Assembly: GCF_036169555.1 (NCBI RefSeq)
Contig: NZ_CP108032.1
Coordinates: forward strand, 496,001 to 560,000
Origin: Streptomyces sp. NBC_00306
GTDB taxonomy: Bacteria; Actinomycetota; Actinomycetes; Streptomycetales; Streptomycetaceae
Reading direction: 5' to 3'
Length of the DNA stretch: 64,000 bases
Below, piece by piece: positions 33,674-42,652 of the stretch (within the stretch, counting starts at the first letter, position 1; each line of letters starts with the position of its first letter). The position numbers and the translations under genes were made by a program. The notes beneath the pieces were generated by a model. That model ran no database searches. It was not told where the DNA came from and saw only the letters and a program-made list of their open reading frames with translations.

Positions 33674-33690
33674 GCGGACCCACGGTCCGC
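33674..33690. promoter_or_regulatory. TetR operator 2
   Basis: GCGGACCCACGGTCCGC: perfect seven-base arms around CAC. Its centre is 32 bases (three helical turns) from operator 1, 24 bases before the SnoaL-like gene. Confidence 0.75.
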
Positions 33691-33713
33691 ATCGTACTGG
33701 ACGGAGTCACCCC

Positions 33714-34139
33714 ATGACCGCGATCACCACACCCGCGGACCTGTACCGGCACGGCTTGAAGCTGCTGCTGGACAAGGACATCCCCGCCTGGGTGGACCTG
33801 TGGGACGAGGCCGGCGTCCTCGAATTCCCCTTCGCACCGGACGGTTGGCCGAAGCGGCTGGAAGGCAAGACCGCCGTCGCCGGCTACATGCGCGGCTACC
33901 CGGACCACATCGATCTTCACGACTTCCCGTATGTCGAGATCCACCGGACCGTCACCCCGGAGACCATCGTGGTCGAGATGCGTGGTGTGGGCCGCCTGGT
34001 AAAGACCGGAGGCCCCTTCGACATGTCCTACATCGCCGTCGTCACCGTCGAGAACGGCCTCATCACCCGGTACCGCGACTACTGGAACCCGCTCGCCCTC
34101 CAGGACCCCGCCACCGACTTCGCCGGGAGCAACGGATGA
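33714..34139 (+). CDS. SnoaL-like/NTF2-fold protein
   Basis: 141 aa with the NTF2-like cone fold: LYRHGLKLLLDKDIPAWVDLWDEAGVLEFPFAPDGWPKRLEGKTAVAGYMRGY, then strands ending VENGLITRYRDYWNPLALQ. Members include SnoaL-type cyclases and ketosteroid-isomerase-like proteins; none of the catalytic residues is diagnostic here. Its start has GGAG upstream. It is coupled (ATGA) to the NmrA-like reductase and divergent from the TetR gene. Confidence 0.8.
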   Translation: MTAITTPADLYRHGLKLLLDKDIPAWVDLWDEAGVLEFPFAPDGWPKRLEGKTAVAGYMRGYPDHIDLHDFPYVEIHRTVTPETIVVEMRGVGRLVKTGGPFDMSYIAVVTVENGLITRYRDYWNPLALQDPATDFAGSNG

Positions 34140-34990
34140 CCACGGCCCGCAAGTTCACCCTGGTCGTCGGGGCCACCGGCACCACTGGCAGCCGCGTCGC
34201 CGCGCGGCTCACCGCCGCGGGACACCCCGTGAAGGCGGCCGGCCGACGCGCCACACCGGTGGAGGGGTGCAGCCCGGTGCGGTTCGACTGGGACGACCCC
34301 GCCTCCTTCGCCGGCGCCCTCGAAGGCGTGGACCGGATCTATCTCATCCCGCCGCTCGGCGCTCCGGACCCGGCGGCCGTGATGCTGCCTTTCCTCCGGC
34401 AGGCCCGCGGCGCAGGGGTGCACCGTGCCGTGCTGCTCAGTTCGTCGGCGATCCCCGAGGGCGGTCCCGCAGTGGGCCAGGTCCACCGGGCGCTACCGGG
34501 GCTGTTCCCCGAGTGGGCGGTCCTGCGGCCCTCGTGGTTCATGCAGAACTTCACCGGCGACCACGCACACGCCCGGACCATCCGCGAGGAGGGGACCATC
34601 CGGACGGCGGCCGGTGACGGGCGCATCGGGTTCGTCGACGCGGATGACATCGCAGCCGTCGCCGTCCACGCACTGACCGAGGCGCAGGCCCCGAACACCG
34701 ACCTCGTCGTGACCGGACCGCAGGCACTGAGCCACGACGACATCGCCGCCGTTCTCGGCGAGGTCACCGGACGGGCCGTCAGCCACTGTCGGCTGACGTA
34801 CGAGCAGATGCGCGACCGCCTCAGCGCCGAGATGCCCACGGAGTTCGCGGAGATGCTCGCCGGCATGGACCTCGCCATCGCCGAAGGCGACGAGGACCGC
34901 ACCACCGACACGGTCGAGCGTCTCACCGGCCGCCCGCCGAGCAGCTTCCGCGCCGTCGCCGAACGGGAGTTGGGCCCGGTCCGACGCTGA
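34136..34990 (+). CDS. NmrA-like NAD(P)-binding protein
   Basis: 284 aa. N-terminal Rossmann motif GATGTTGSRVAARL, then PVRFDWDDPASFAGALEGVDRIYLIPP and ILRPSWFMQNF-type (LRPSWFMQNFTGDH) segments of the NmrA/HSCARG family. These bind NAD(P) as redox sensors or act as atypical reductases. It starts inside the SnoaL stop, so both are one product. A second member of the family lies at 40696-41529, also next to a regulator. Confidence 0.85.
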   Translation: MTTARKFTLVVGATGTTGSRVAARLTAAGHPVKAAGRRATPVEGCSPVRFDWDDPASFAGALEGVDRIYLIPPLGAPDPAAVMLPFLRQARGAGVHRAVLLSSSAIPEGGPAVGQVHRALPGLFPEWAVLRPSWFMQNFTGDHAHARTIREEGTIRTAAGDGRIGFVDADDIAAVAVHALTEAQAPNTDLVVTGPQALSHDDIAAVLGEVTGRAVSHCRLTYEQMRDRLSAEMPTEFAEMLAGMDLAIAEGDEDRTTDTVERLTGRPPSSFRAVAERELGPVRR

Positions 34991-35056
34991 CACCCCGCCT
35001 TTACCGCGCGCCGGCACCGACTCCTGCAAGGACGGGCTTCGGGCCAGGGCTGCGCG

Positions 35057-35656
35057 TCAGTGGGCGAGTTCCGGGGGCCAGTAGCGGCTCGGCAGCATCA
35101 TCGCCCTCGGTGTGAGGTCCGGGTGGATGAGCAACGGGAAGAGGGCGTGACGGAGGACGCCGTCGGGCAGATGGCGGCGGCAGACGATGATGTGGGTGCA
35201 GTAGACCTCGTCGTCACCCGCCAGATTCCTCGGCACGCGCATCCTCGGCAGGTACTGCGTCTCGTCGGCGAGCGTCGCGGCGAAGGCACCCGACGCGGGA
35301 TCCTCGTGGCCGTCGCTCTTCAGCGCGTACAGAGCCTGGGCCGTGGCGCGCAGGCGATCGGGGTGCTCGTCGAAGGCGGCGGCGTCCGGGCTGTAGATCA
35401 CTGTCGCGGGGTGGTCGTGATCACCGGGCAGGAAGAGCCGCTCGTCCGCCTGCACCAAGGAAGCCCAGACCAACCGCCCTTCCCGGAGCAGGGTGTTCTG
35501 CTGCCACAGAATCTCCCGCAGGGGTTCCGCGGCCGCGATCCACTCGGGCAGGGGGATCCGCAGATAGCGGCGTTTGTCGCCGAAGTCGAACGTGCGTGGC
35601 GCGGGGCCGAGGTTCGTCCGGCATGCATGGAGACTCTCGGCTGCGGATCCGGTCAT
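35057..35656 (-). CDS. hypothetical protein (199 aa)
   Basis: A soluble protein beginning MTGSAAESLHACRTNLGPAPRTFDFGDKRRYLRIPLPEWIAAAEPL. Several short motifs stand out (LWQQNTLLREGRLVWASLVQA, PATVIYSPDAAAFDEHPDRL, THIIVCRRHLPDGVLRHALFPLLIHP) but none is a known catalytic motif. The last looks like a beta strand plus a helix. ATG 35656 is chosen by alignment of codon quality; a longer start exists at 35743. It was not recognised; a single gene. Confidence 0.6.
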   Translation of the reverse strand: MTGSAAESLHACRTNLGPAPRTFDFGDKRRYLRIPLPEWIAAAEPLREILWQQNTLLREGRLVWASLVQADERLFLPGDHDHPATVIYSPDAAAFDEHPDRLRATAQALYALKSDGHEDPASGAFAATLADETQYLPRMRVPRNLAGDDEVYCTHIIVCRRHLPDGVLRHALFPLLIHPDLTPRAMMLPSRYWPPELAH

Positions 35657-35938
35657 GGGGTGGAGCTTACGGACCGGCCACCGGGCAGCAGACACAACGA
35701 GGGCGCCGAGGACGCCGGTACGGCCGGACGCGGCCCGCTTCACCGACCACCTGACAAGGAGAGATCCGTCATCGAACCCTCTGCCCTATGCGAGCGGCGT
35801 CACCGTGCCAGTGCCGTGCTCCCGGGCAGGGGCCGGCTCGATGCCGGGCCTCCCCACCCGGAAGCCTTGCACAGTGCAATGGATTGGTCCAGAGGGCTGG
35901 TCGAAGCCACCACGGGGTGCGATCGGCACGACGCAGCA

Positions 35939-36631
35939 CTACTTCGGCTTCACGGCCGTTTCGACCTCCTGGAACGTCGCACTGTCGACGAACCCGGTGT
36001 CCTCGAGAACTTCGAGATGGTCCAGGACGGTCTGGTTTGCCTGACGCGCGTGGCGGCGGATCAGGTCGTTCTGCGTACCCGCCCGGACTTCGGCGATCGT
36101 GGCGAAGATCTTTCCGTGCGAGGCCCGCAGCAGGTTGGCGAAGATCCGGTCGAACTCCGCCCCCTGGGCGTTCTCCATCTGCTTCACGAATCCCTGCTGT
36201 TCGGCTGTGGCCTCATTGGGCAGGGCGACGCCGAGGATCCGGGCGTCTTCGCGGACCAGCTGGTCGAGTTTGCTGTGACCGTCGATGAGGTGCAGTCCGG
36301 CCCGTTTCACGGACTCACTCGCGGCGTGCGTCTGTGCCAGCTTCCCGGCCGGGATCTCCCACAGGCCCGCCTGACGCACCTTGACCAGGAACGTCTTGTC
36401 CAACTCGGTAAGGGACTGTCCTTCCGGTGGCGCCGCCTCGACGGCCGCGTCGGCACCGGCGTCATGGGCGCCGGCATGCTGCGGCACTCCCGCGGAGACC
36501 GGATCGGCGGCCGCTTCCTCGTCGCCGCCTCGCGTGACGATCAGCAGCGTGGCGACGACCGCGCATGCGGCGAGGATGATCCCGATCGTGCGCAGGGGCA
36601 GGGCGGATGGGGCGCGTCGATTCGATGGCAT
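35939..36631 (-). CDS. DUF4142 membrane-anchored protein
   Basis: 230 aa. One N-terminal membrane helix (about 16-33, IGIILAACAVVATLLIVT), a linker rich in Ala, Asp and His, and then the DUF4142 helical domain: LDKTFLVKVRQAGLWEIPAGKLAQTHAASESVKRAGLHLIDGHSKLDQLVREDARILGVALP. The domain resembles ferritin-like four-helix bundles and is exposed outside. The role is unknown; it is often found in stress-related contexts. Single gene on the minus strand. Confidence 0.85.
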   Translation of the reverse strand: MPSNRRAPSALPLRTIGIILAACAVVATLLIVTRGGDEEAAADPVSAGVPQHAGAHDAGADAAVEAAPPEGQSLTELDKTFLVKVRQAGLWEIPAGKLAQTHAASESVKRAGLHLIDGHSKLDQLVREDARILGVALPNEATAEQQGFVKQMENAQGAEFDRIFANLLRASHGKIFATIAEVRAGTQNDLIRRHARQANQTVLDHLEVLEDTGFVDSATFQEVETAVKPK

Positions 36632-36839
36632 GGGTGCCTCCCGGTTCGGTCCGACGAACGAACTGCTCTTGTGTCGGGAGCACTGGGACGGCGACTGGCA
36701 CGGCGCGCACCCGTCAGTACGGACGAAGGTGCCGGACCGTTCAACGCGACCGGGAGGGAACCCGGTTCACACACCCGCTGTCGCGACCCACCACCCTCCT
36801 TCGGGGGGAGTCGGGGCGGCCGTCACGCCTGGATTCCGG

Positions 36840-38948
36840 TCATCCACCGCTCTGCTGCGGGCTGATGAGCAGCAGGGCGATGTCGTCGCCACGGCCGGGC
36901 GCGTGCTCGATCAGCGTGTCCGCGAGGCCTTCCAGGTCGTCGGCGTCCGCGTCCTCGACGAGCCGGGCGAGTGCGGAAACGGCGTCGTCGGGGTCCACTC
37001 CGGGGGATTCGATGAGTCCGTCGGTGTACAGGACGAGCACACTGCCGGGTGGCAGCGGGATTTCGAGAGCCGGGTACTCCGCTTCCGGGTCGATGCCGAG
37101 CAGCAGCCCGGGCGGGACATGCAGGACATGCGTACGGCCGTCTGCGTGACGCAGCAGTGGTCTGGGGTGGCCGGCCGTGGCCAGACAGGCGGCCTGGCGT
37201 CCGAGGTCCAGGTGCACGTACAGACAGCTGGTGAACAGGCCGGGGTCGAGGTCGATGAGCAGACGGTTCGTCCGGCTCAGGACATCCCCTGGGGGTGCGC
37301 CCACCGTGGAATGGGCGTGGACGGCGGTGCGGACCTGCCCCATCAGGGCGGCGGCGTCGATGTTGTGGCCCTGGACGTCGCCGATGGCCGCCGCGGCGGT
37401 CGTGCGGTCCAGACGGATCAGATCGTAGAAGTCACCACCGACATCCATGCCGTGTCCGGCGGGCAGATAGCGGGCCACCACGCTCAGGCCCGGGACGCGA
37501 GGAAGGGCGTCGGGCAGCAGCGCGTCCTGGAGGCGCCGGGCGACGCGGTGTTTGGTGTCGTAGAGCCGAGCCCGGTCCAGGGCTTGGCCGATCAGGCCGG
37601 CCAGGGAGATGAGGACCGCACGTTCGGCCGGTGCGAAGGTGCGGGGCCGGGCGTAGGCGAGAACGAGTGTGCCGATGGTGCGGTTGGAGGCGATCAGCGG
37701 CAGAAAGGCCCACGAGGCCATGTCGTCCTGATGGACCGCCGCGGCATAGGAGCGCTTCAGGTCGGCGAAGGAGGCGAAGAAGCTCGGAGCGCCGGTGGCG
37801 AGGACATGGGCTGCGGGAGTGTCCGCGGACAGGGGGATGAGGTCGAAGCGCTCGATGAGCGCGGCGTTGTAGCCGCGATGACCAACGATCTTCAGTCGCC
37901 CCTCCTCCGCGGTCATCATGGCCATGGCCTGCGCGCCGAGCGCCGGCATGAGCTGGTCGGCGGCCTGGTCGACGACGTCCTGGACGCCGATGGCCTCGGT
38001 GAGCGTGGCGGCCATGTGCATCAGGTGGTACAGCAGGGTGGCACGGCTCGGCCCCGCGCTGCGCACGGGCTGAGCTGCGGCGTTGCTCTCGGCGGGGCGG
38101 CTCGGGGTGATGCGGACACTGATGCCGGAGGGGTCCGGGTACAGCTCGAACGCCAGCCAGGTGTCCGGCGGCCGCACGACGGTGAACGACGTGGGCTGCT
38201 CACTGACCAGCGCGGCCCGGTAGCGGTCCTCGACCTCGGGCACGTCCATCCACGGCAGGGCTTCCCAGGGCCGTGCGCCCAGCAGGTCGGCCGCGTCGGC
38301 GCCGAGGAGTTCGGCCGCATCCGGGGTGACGAAGGTGATCCGGCCGCCCAGGTCCAAGGCGCACGACCCGCCCGGCAGCCGGTCGATGAACGCCGCCGTC
38401 GCCGTCGCCTCCCCCAGTGCCAGGGGGGCCAGGATGCGGGGCCGGTTCGGCGGCAGTGACGCCCCCTCGTCGGCAGCCACCTGGAGGATGCGCCCCAGGC
38501 GCCGGCAGCCCTCCTCCGTGGCCTCGCGCTCGGCGGGGCTCATACCGGGCGCATGCAAACCGGGCCACAGCAGGACCAGCGCGCCCCGTACTGTGCCCTT
38601 CGACGTGACCGGGGCAGCCGCCAGGGCGAAGTCGTACGGCAGCACCAGGGACAGCCGCGGGTACCGGCGCGCCGCGTCCTCCATGCCGCCGACCCAGACC
38701 AGACGCCGTTCCCGCACCGCGTCCGCCACCGGAATCGGATCGGCCAGCCCCACCCGGGTCCACGGAGCGGCGATCTCCCGGGGGGTGCCGGTGACCACCA
38801 CCAGCCACAACGCCTCCCCCGCCGGCGACAGCACATAGAACATCCCTCGGGACGCACCGGCCTGTCGCACCACATCGATCAGAGCGGTGTCCAGCAGCTG
38901 ACCGCCGGAGTCCACGGTCGCCGTGGGGCGGAACGGTTTCCGGCTCAT
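36840..38948 (-). CDS. PAS-GAF-PP2C (SpoIIE-type) phosphatase
   Basis: 702 aa. After an N-terminal GAF-like region (about 1-165, VVRQAGASRGMFYVLSPAGEAL) comes a PAS domain (about 190-290, SCALDLGGRITFVTPDAAELLGADAADLLG), a second GAF (about 315-460) and a C-terminal PP2C/SpoIIE domain with VGGDFYDLIRL, GDVQGHNIDAA, LATAGHPRPLL and LYTDGLIE. The Asp residues in these motifs bind Mn/Mg. In streptomycetes such proteins control anti-sigma/anti-anti-sigma switches. The ATG at 38948 was used; a GTG at 39020 adds 24 basic residues and also has an AGG upstream. Confidence 0.85.
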   Translation of the reverse strand: MSRKPFRPTATVDSGGQLLDTALIDVVRQAGASRGMFYVLSPAGEALWLVVVTGTPREIAAPWTRVGLADPIPVADAVRERRLVWVGGMEDAARRYPRLSLVLPYDFALAAAPVTSKGTVRGALVLLWPGLHAPGMSPAEREATEEGCRRLGRILQVAADEGASLPPNRPRILAPLALGEATATAAFIDRLPGGSCALDLGGRITFVTPDAAELLGADAADLLGARPWEALPWMDVPEVEDRYRAALVSEQPTSFTVVRPPDTWLAFELYPDPSGISVRITPSRPAESNAAAQPVRSAGPSRATLLYHLMHMAATLTEAIGVQDVVDQAADQLMPALGAQAMAMMTAEEGRLKIVGHRGYNAALIERFDLIPLSADTPAAHVLATGAPSFFASFADLKRSYAAAVHQDDMASWAFLPLIASNRTIGTLVLAYARPRTFAPAERAVLISLAGLIGQALDRARLYDTKHRVARRLQDALLPDALPRVPGLSVVARYLPAGHGMDVGGDFYDLIRLDRTTAAAAIGDVQGHNIDAAALMGQVRTAVHAHSTVGAPPGDVLSRTNRLLIDLDPGLFTSCLYVHLDLGRQAACLATAGHPRPLLRHADGRTHVLHVPPGLLLGIDPEAEYPALEIPLPPGSVLVLYTDGLIESPGVDPDDAVSALARLVEDADADDLEGLADTLIEHAPGRGDDIALLLISPQQSGG

Positions 38949-39162
38949 CCGGCCCCCCGCGGAGCGACCGGGCGCAACACCCGCGTCCGTCCGATCGCGC
39001 GTGCGCGGCACCAACCGCACCGAACCTCACCCATAAGGGGACACTACGCCCGTCCGCACGGGACGACATTCGCCCGTTCCCCGGGTGGAGGACGCCTGCG
39101 GCCTCGCGGCCGCGGCAGTGAGCGCCTGATGGCATGCCGTCGCGGAGCCGGGCCGGTCATGG

Positions 39163-39240
39163 CTACAGCAGAGCCACCCCGAGGAAATAGATCAGGCCGC
39201 CGAAGACGACCCCCAGAGACAGCAGGAACACCACGCGCAT
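39163..39240 (-). CDS. tiny single-helix membrane protein (25 aa)
   Basis: The frame encodes only MRVVFLLSLGVVFGGLIYFL plus GVALL: one membrane helix. Clean start and stop with high-GC third positions. The ribosome binding site is weak (ACAGGCG). Similar one-helix microproteins exist in Streptomyces, but homology was not tested. It sits between the phosphatase gene and the barstar-domain gene. Confidence 0.4.
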   Translation of the reverse strand: MRVVFLLSLGVVFGGLIYFLGVALL

Positions 39241-39398
39241 CGCCTGTCACCCACACTTCGCCGTGCACCGATAGGGCCGCCACGCCACTGGACCCGCAAT
39301 CGGCGGCGCGATCATGCGGTCCGTCATACCCGCCGCCGGTCCCACACACTCACCGCACCGCGCACGTGAGGCAAATGCAGCAGCGTCAGGCCCCGCCC

Positions 39399-40574
39399 TC
39401 AGGCGAGGACGACGTCCACCTTGTGCGCAGCGAAGAACGCCAGGATCTCGGCGAAGGGGGGTGACGCGTCGTACGTGAGAGGCGTGCGACCGAGGCATGC
39501 GCGGGCCACCTCGTGGTCGTGCCACACCAGGGTGAAAGGGGGCCGGGCGCCACAGTCGTCGCCGAGTGCGTATTCGATGGTCCCGAAGCATGAGCCGAAG
39601 TAGCCACCCGGGCCGTTGACGGCCTCGCCGAGGGCGAGGGCGAAGCCCTGTTCGTCGGTGATGTATCTGCCGTCCAGATGGCGCGTGGCCTCGGGCCGAG
39701 TGCCGGGCGTGGGACGCGCGGCCCGATTGTTCTGCGTGGCCCTCGACCAGGCGCCGCGCTCGAAGCCGCTGAGCGGGGCCCAGAGATTGGGCTCCCGGGG
39801 CGGCCCGTCCCACCACATGTCGTGGACCGTGCCGGCAGCCGAGGACCTGAAATCGTTGCACGACATGTCGAGGGTGAGGTCCACGCGCCCCGTGCCCGCC
39901 GGAGAGGGAGCCCATGATGCGACGTGCAGACAGGTCCAGTGCTCGTCGATGACCACGCCGGTGCGGTCCAGGGACGACAGATACACACCGCCCAGGTCGA
40001 ACTGGTCCTCTCCCGATCCCCATGCGGCCGACAACGGCCCCCGGAGCTCACATCCCAGAAGCCGCGGAGGTGCGATGTCGGGTTCGGGTTCCTTGTCGAT
40101 CAGAGCCACTTGCGTGCAGACGCCGAAGTCCTCGTCGCCGGTGCCCGTCAGCACGAATCCGCTGAACGGCGGGGGCACCTCGGGGACTTCCGGTTGCTCG
40201 TCGGCGTTCTCCCCTGCGTGGCCGCCCAGGACTGCCTCGAGCGTGATGTCGACCGGAGCGTCATGCGCGCCCGCCGGCCCACCGCCCAGAATCCGTACCT
40301 CCGCCAGGCACCACACGTCCCAGGCCGGTTCCACGGGCACTCCGTGCCGGTCCAGAGCGTGCAGTGTGAGCCCTCCGAGTGGAGCCGGGCCGCCGGCGAG
40401 CGCCGATGCGACGGCCGCGGCGAGTCCGCCTTTCGGCAAGCACCCGCGCAGCTCGTAACGGTGGCGAGCAGGAAGGGGCAGGTCGACGTAGTAGGCCTCG
40501 GCGTCCGTGCAGAGGGCCACTGTCTCTTCCGGACCGTCGGGGGCGTCGGTCTCGACGGTGATACGGAACCGCAT
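39399..40574 (-). CDS. barstar-domain protein with duplicated N-terminal domains
   Basis: 391 aa. The last 95 residues fit the barstar (barnase inhibitor) family: LDGRYITDEQGFALALGEAVNGPGGYFGSC, PPFTLVWHDHEVARACL, FAEILAFFAAHKVDVVLA. In front there are two related domains: about 38-125 (YELRGCLPKGG, LTLHALDRHGVPVEPAWDVWCLAEVRILGG) and 170-260 (LLGCELRGPLSAAW, VYLSSLDRTGVVIDEHWTCLHVASW). Barstar blocks ribonuclease toxins; here no toxin gene adjoins, so this may be an orphan immunity protein or a regulator. GTG/ATG start is clear at 40574 (MRFRITVETDAPDG). Confidence 0.8.
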   Translation of the reverse strand: MRFRITVETDAPDGPEETVALCTDAEAYYVDLPLPARHRYELRGCLPKGGLAAAVASALAGGPAPLGGLTLHALDRHGVPVEPAWDVWCLAEVRILGGGPAGAHDAPVDITLEAVLGGHAGENADEQPEVPEVPPPFSGFVLTGTGDEDFGVCTQVALIDKEPEPDIAPPRLLGCELRGPLSAAWGSGEDQFDLGGVYLSSLDRTGVVIDEHWTCLHVASWAPSPAGTGRVDLTLDMSCNDFRSSAAGTVHDMWWDGPPREPNLWAPLSGFERGAWSRATQNNRAARPTPGTRPEATRHLDGRYITDEQGFALALGEAVNGPGGYFGSCFGTIEYALGDDCGARPPFTLVWHDHEVARACLGRTPLTYDASPPFAEILAFFAAHKVDVVLA

Positions 40575-40655
40575 GGTGTGCCCTCACCTCGCTGTGTCGT
40601 TGTTCGCCCAGCATGGCACCGGAATCACGGTCGGCTGCAGACCCGCGGACACCGA

Positions 40656-40688
40656 CCGCCCCGACCGGACGGTGTCCGGCCGGGGCGG
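40656..40688. terminator. terminator after the NmrA-like gene
   Basis: 15-base arms (40656-40670 and 40674-40688) with one mismatch and a 3-base loop, seven bases past the stop of the minus-strand NmrA-like gene. Confidence 0.75.
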
Positions 40689-40695
40689 GTTCCGG

Positions 40696-41529
40696 TCAGC
40701 CGTGCCACATGCCGGTGGCGGCGGTGGCTCTGATGTAGTCCGTGACGTCACGGGGTTCGCGGTGCAGAACCTGCTGTACGCCATCGGCGAGCTCTGCGAA
40801 GCGGTTCTCGCTGATCCACCCGTAGAGCATGTTCAGCAGGGCCGTGTACTCCTGCGACAGGCCCTGCCGTACGGCGTAGGCCGCGAAGTCGGCCGGTGGG
40901 ACGGGACGGTAGGCGATGTCCCGGCCGGTGGCCCGGGCGATCTCGTCGACCACGGTCCGCAGGCTCAGCAGACGCGGCCCGGTCAGCTCGTAGGCCTGCC
41001 CGCCGTGGCCGTCCCCGGTGAGGGCTGCCACGGCGACGTCCGCGATGTCCTCGACGTCGATGAACGGCTCGACCCCGTTCCCGGCCGACATCACGACATC
41101 ACCGTCTTGCACCTGACCTCGGAAGAACGCGTCCTCGCTGAAGTTCTGCGCGAACCAGGCCGGTTTGAGGATCGTCCACTGCGCACCGGACTCCCGCACC
41201 GCGCGCTCGCAGGGAAGTTTCTCCTCGCCGGCCGGCACGACCCAGTCGCGGACGGACAGCAGCACCAGCCGCTCCGCGCCGCCCGACACGGCCAGCTTGC
41301 TGAAGGAACTCAGCGACACCGCCGCGTCATCGAGCTGCGAGTCCACCAAGTAGGCCGCGCCGACGCCCTCCAGTACCGGCTCCCATGTGTTCTCGTCGTT
41401 CCAGTCGAATCGGGTCGGCCCCTTCCGAGAAGCCACCCGGACCTCATGTCCGCGCTGCCGGAGGCGGGAAGCCACGCGGCGTCCCGTCTTGCCCGTGCCG
41501 CCGAGGACCAGGATCGGTTTGTTTGTCAT
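40696..41529 (-). CDS. NmrA-like NAD(P)-binding reductase
   Basis: 277 aa. GGTGKTGRRVASRLRQRGHEVRVASR is the NAD(P) motif; FDWNDENTWEPVLEGVGAAYLV, LLSVRDWVVPAGEEKLPCERAVRESGAQWTILKPAWFAQNFSEDAF and FIDVEDIADVAVAAL follow, as in ergot-alkaloid-reductase-like NmrA proteins. The ATG at 41529 is preferred over TTG 41541. It diverges from an AraC regulator with a 106-base gap, so that regulator probably controls it. It has a paralogue at 34136-34990. Confidence 0.85.
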   Translation of the reverse strand: MTNKPILVLGGTGKTGRRVASRLRQRGHEVRVASRKGPTRFDWNDENTWEPVLEGVGAAYLVDSQLDDAAVSLSSFSKLAVSGGAERLVLLSVRDWVVPAGEEKLPCERAVRESGAQWTILKPAWFAQNFSEDAFFRGQVQDGDVVMSAGNGVEPFIDVEDIADVAVAALTGDGHGGQAYELTGPRLLSLRTVVDEIARATGRDIAYRPVPPADFAAYAVRQGLSQEYTALLNMLYGWISENRFAELADGVQQVLHREPRDVTDYIRATAATGMWHG

Positions 41530-41635
41530 GCGGACAGTCAATGCGTTCGGGGGTGAGCGGTGGAATGGCCTGTCCGCTCAGTCCGATGTCTCAACGTCTC
41601 ACCCGCGACGGCGCATCGGCGTCTAGCGTTGCGGC

Positions 41636-42637
41636 ATGGATGCGTTGGCAAGCCTGCTCTACGAAGTGCGGTCGGACGGTGCCCTGTTCAGCCGCAACTT
41701 CGTGGCCCCGCCGTGGTCGGTGCGCTTCGCCGACCGGACACCGCTCACCCTGATCACCATGCTGCGGGGTACCGGCTGGGTCGTTCCCGGCGACGCCGCG
41801 CCCGTGGCGCTCGGGGGTGGAGATGTGGCCATCGTCGTCGGCTCGGAGCCGTTCTCCGTCGCCGACTGCGCCGACGTACCGACGGCGCCGCTGTATGTGC
41901 TCCACGGACCCGATCACTGCACGACCGCCGACGGCGAGGAGATCAGCGACGAACTCGTTCTGGGCGTTCGCACCTGCGGGAACAGCCTGGACGGCCCTAC
42001 CGTCCTGCTCACCGGCAGCTACCAGGTCGGCGGCCGGGTCTCCGAACGGCTGCTGAGCGCGCTGCCGCGGGTGCTCGTCGTTCGCCACGACGGCAGGCCC
42101 TCGCCGATCCTGGACCTCACCGCCCTGGAGATCAGCCGGGACGATCCGGGGCAGCAAGCCGTCCTGGACAGACTGCTCGATCTGCTGTTGCTGGCCACGC
42201 TGCGGGAATGGTTCACACGCCCGGAGGCCGACCCGCCCGGCTGGTACCGCGCGCTCGGCGACCCGGTCGCGGGGAAGGCCCTGCGACTGATCCACGACGA
42301 ACCCGCGCGCCCGTGGACGGTGACCACACTCGCCGAGGAGGCCGGCGTATCGCGAGCGACTCTCGCCCGCCGCTTCAGTGACCTGGTCGGAGAGCCGCCC
42401 ATGGCCTATCTGACCGGCTGGCGCCTCGCACGGGCCGCGGATCTGCTGGCGCGCACCGAGGCCACCGCGGAGTCGATCGCCCGGCAGGTGGGCTACCGAA
42501 GCGCCTTCGGACTGAGTGTGGCCTTCAAGCGTGTGTACGGCACCCGGCCCAGCCTCCACCGGGCGGCCGCCCAGGGCACGTCCTCGGAATCGAGGGCCGG
42601 AGCGGGAGCGGGAGCGGGAGCGGGAGCGGATGGGTGA
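41636..42637 (+). CDS. AraC-family regulator with cupin sensor
   Basis: 333 aa. The N-terminal 190 residues fit a cupin-type sensor (LITMLRGTGWVVPGDAAPVALGGGDVAIV). The C-terminal AraC domain has both helix-turn-helix units (WTVTTLAEEAGVSRATLARRFSDLVGEPPMAYLTGWRLARAADLL and ESIARQVGYRSAFGLSVAFKRVYGTRPSLHR). TAGCGT ends seven bases before the ATG, so the mRNA may be leaderless. The extreme C-terminus is a Gly-Ala run encoded by five GGAGCG copies. Confidence 0.85.
   Translation: MDALASLLYEVRSDGALFSRNFVAPPWSVRFADRTPLTLITMLRGTGWVVPGDAAPVALGGGDVAIVVGSEPFSVADCADVPTAPLYVLHGPDHCTTADGEEISDELVLGVRTCGNSLDGPTVLLTGSYQVGGRVSERLLSALPRVLVVRHDGRPSPILDLTALEISRDDPGQQAVLDRLLDLLLLATLREWFTRPEADPPGWYRALGDPVAGKALRLIHDEPARPWTVTTLAEEAGVSRATLARRFSDLVGEPPMAYLTGWRLARAADLLARTEATAESIARQVGYRSAFGLSVAFKRVYGTRPSLHRAAAQGTSSESRAGAGAGAGAGADG
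42599..42628 (+). repeat. GGAGCG hexamer repeat, five perfect copies
   Basis: The repeat lies in the last codons of the AraC gene and encodes alternating Ala and Gly. Copy-number changes keep the frame, so only tail length varies. Confidence 0.9.
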
Positions 42638-42652
42638 CGGCCCGGCTCCTGA

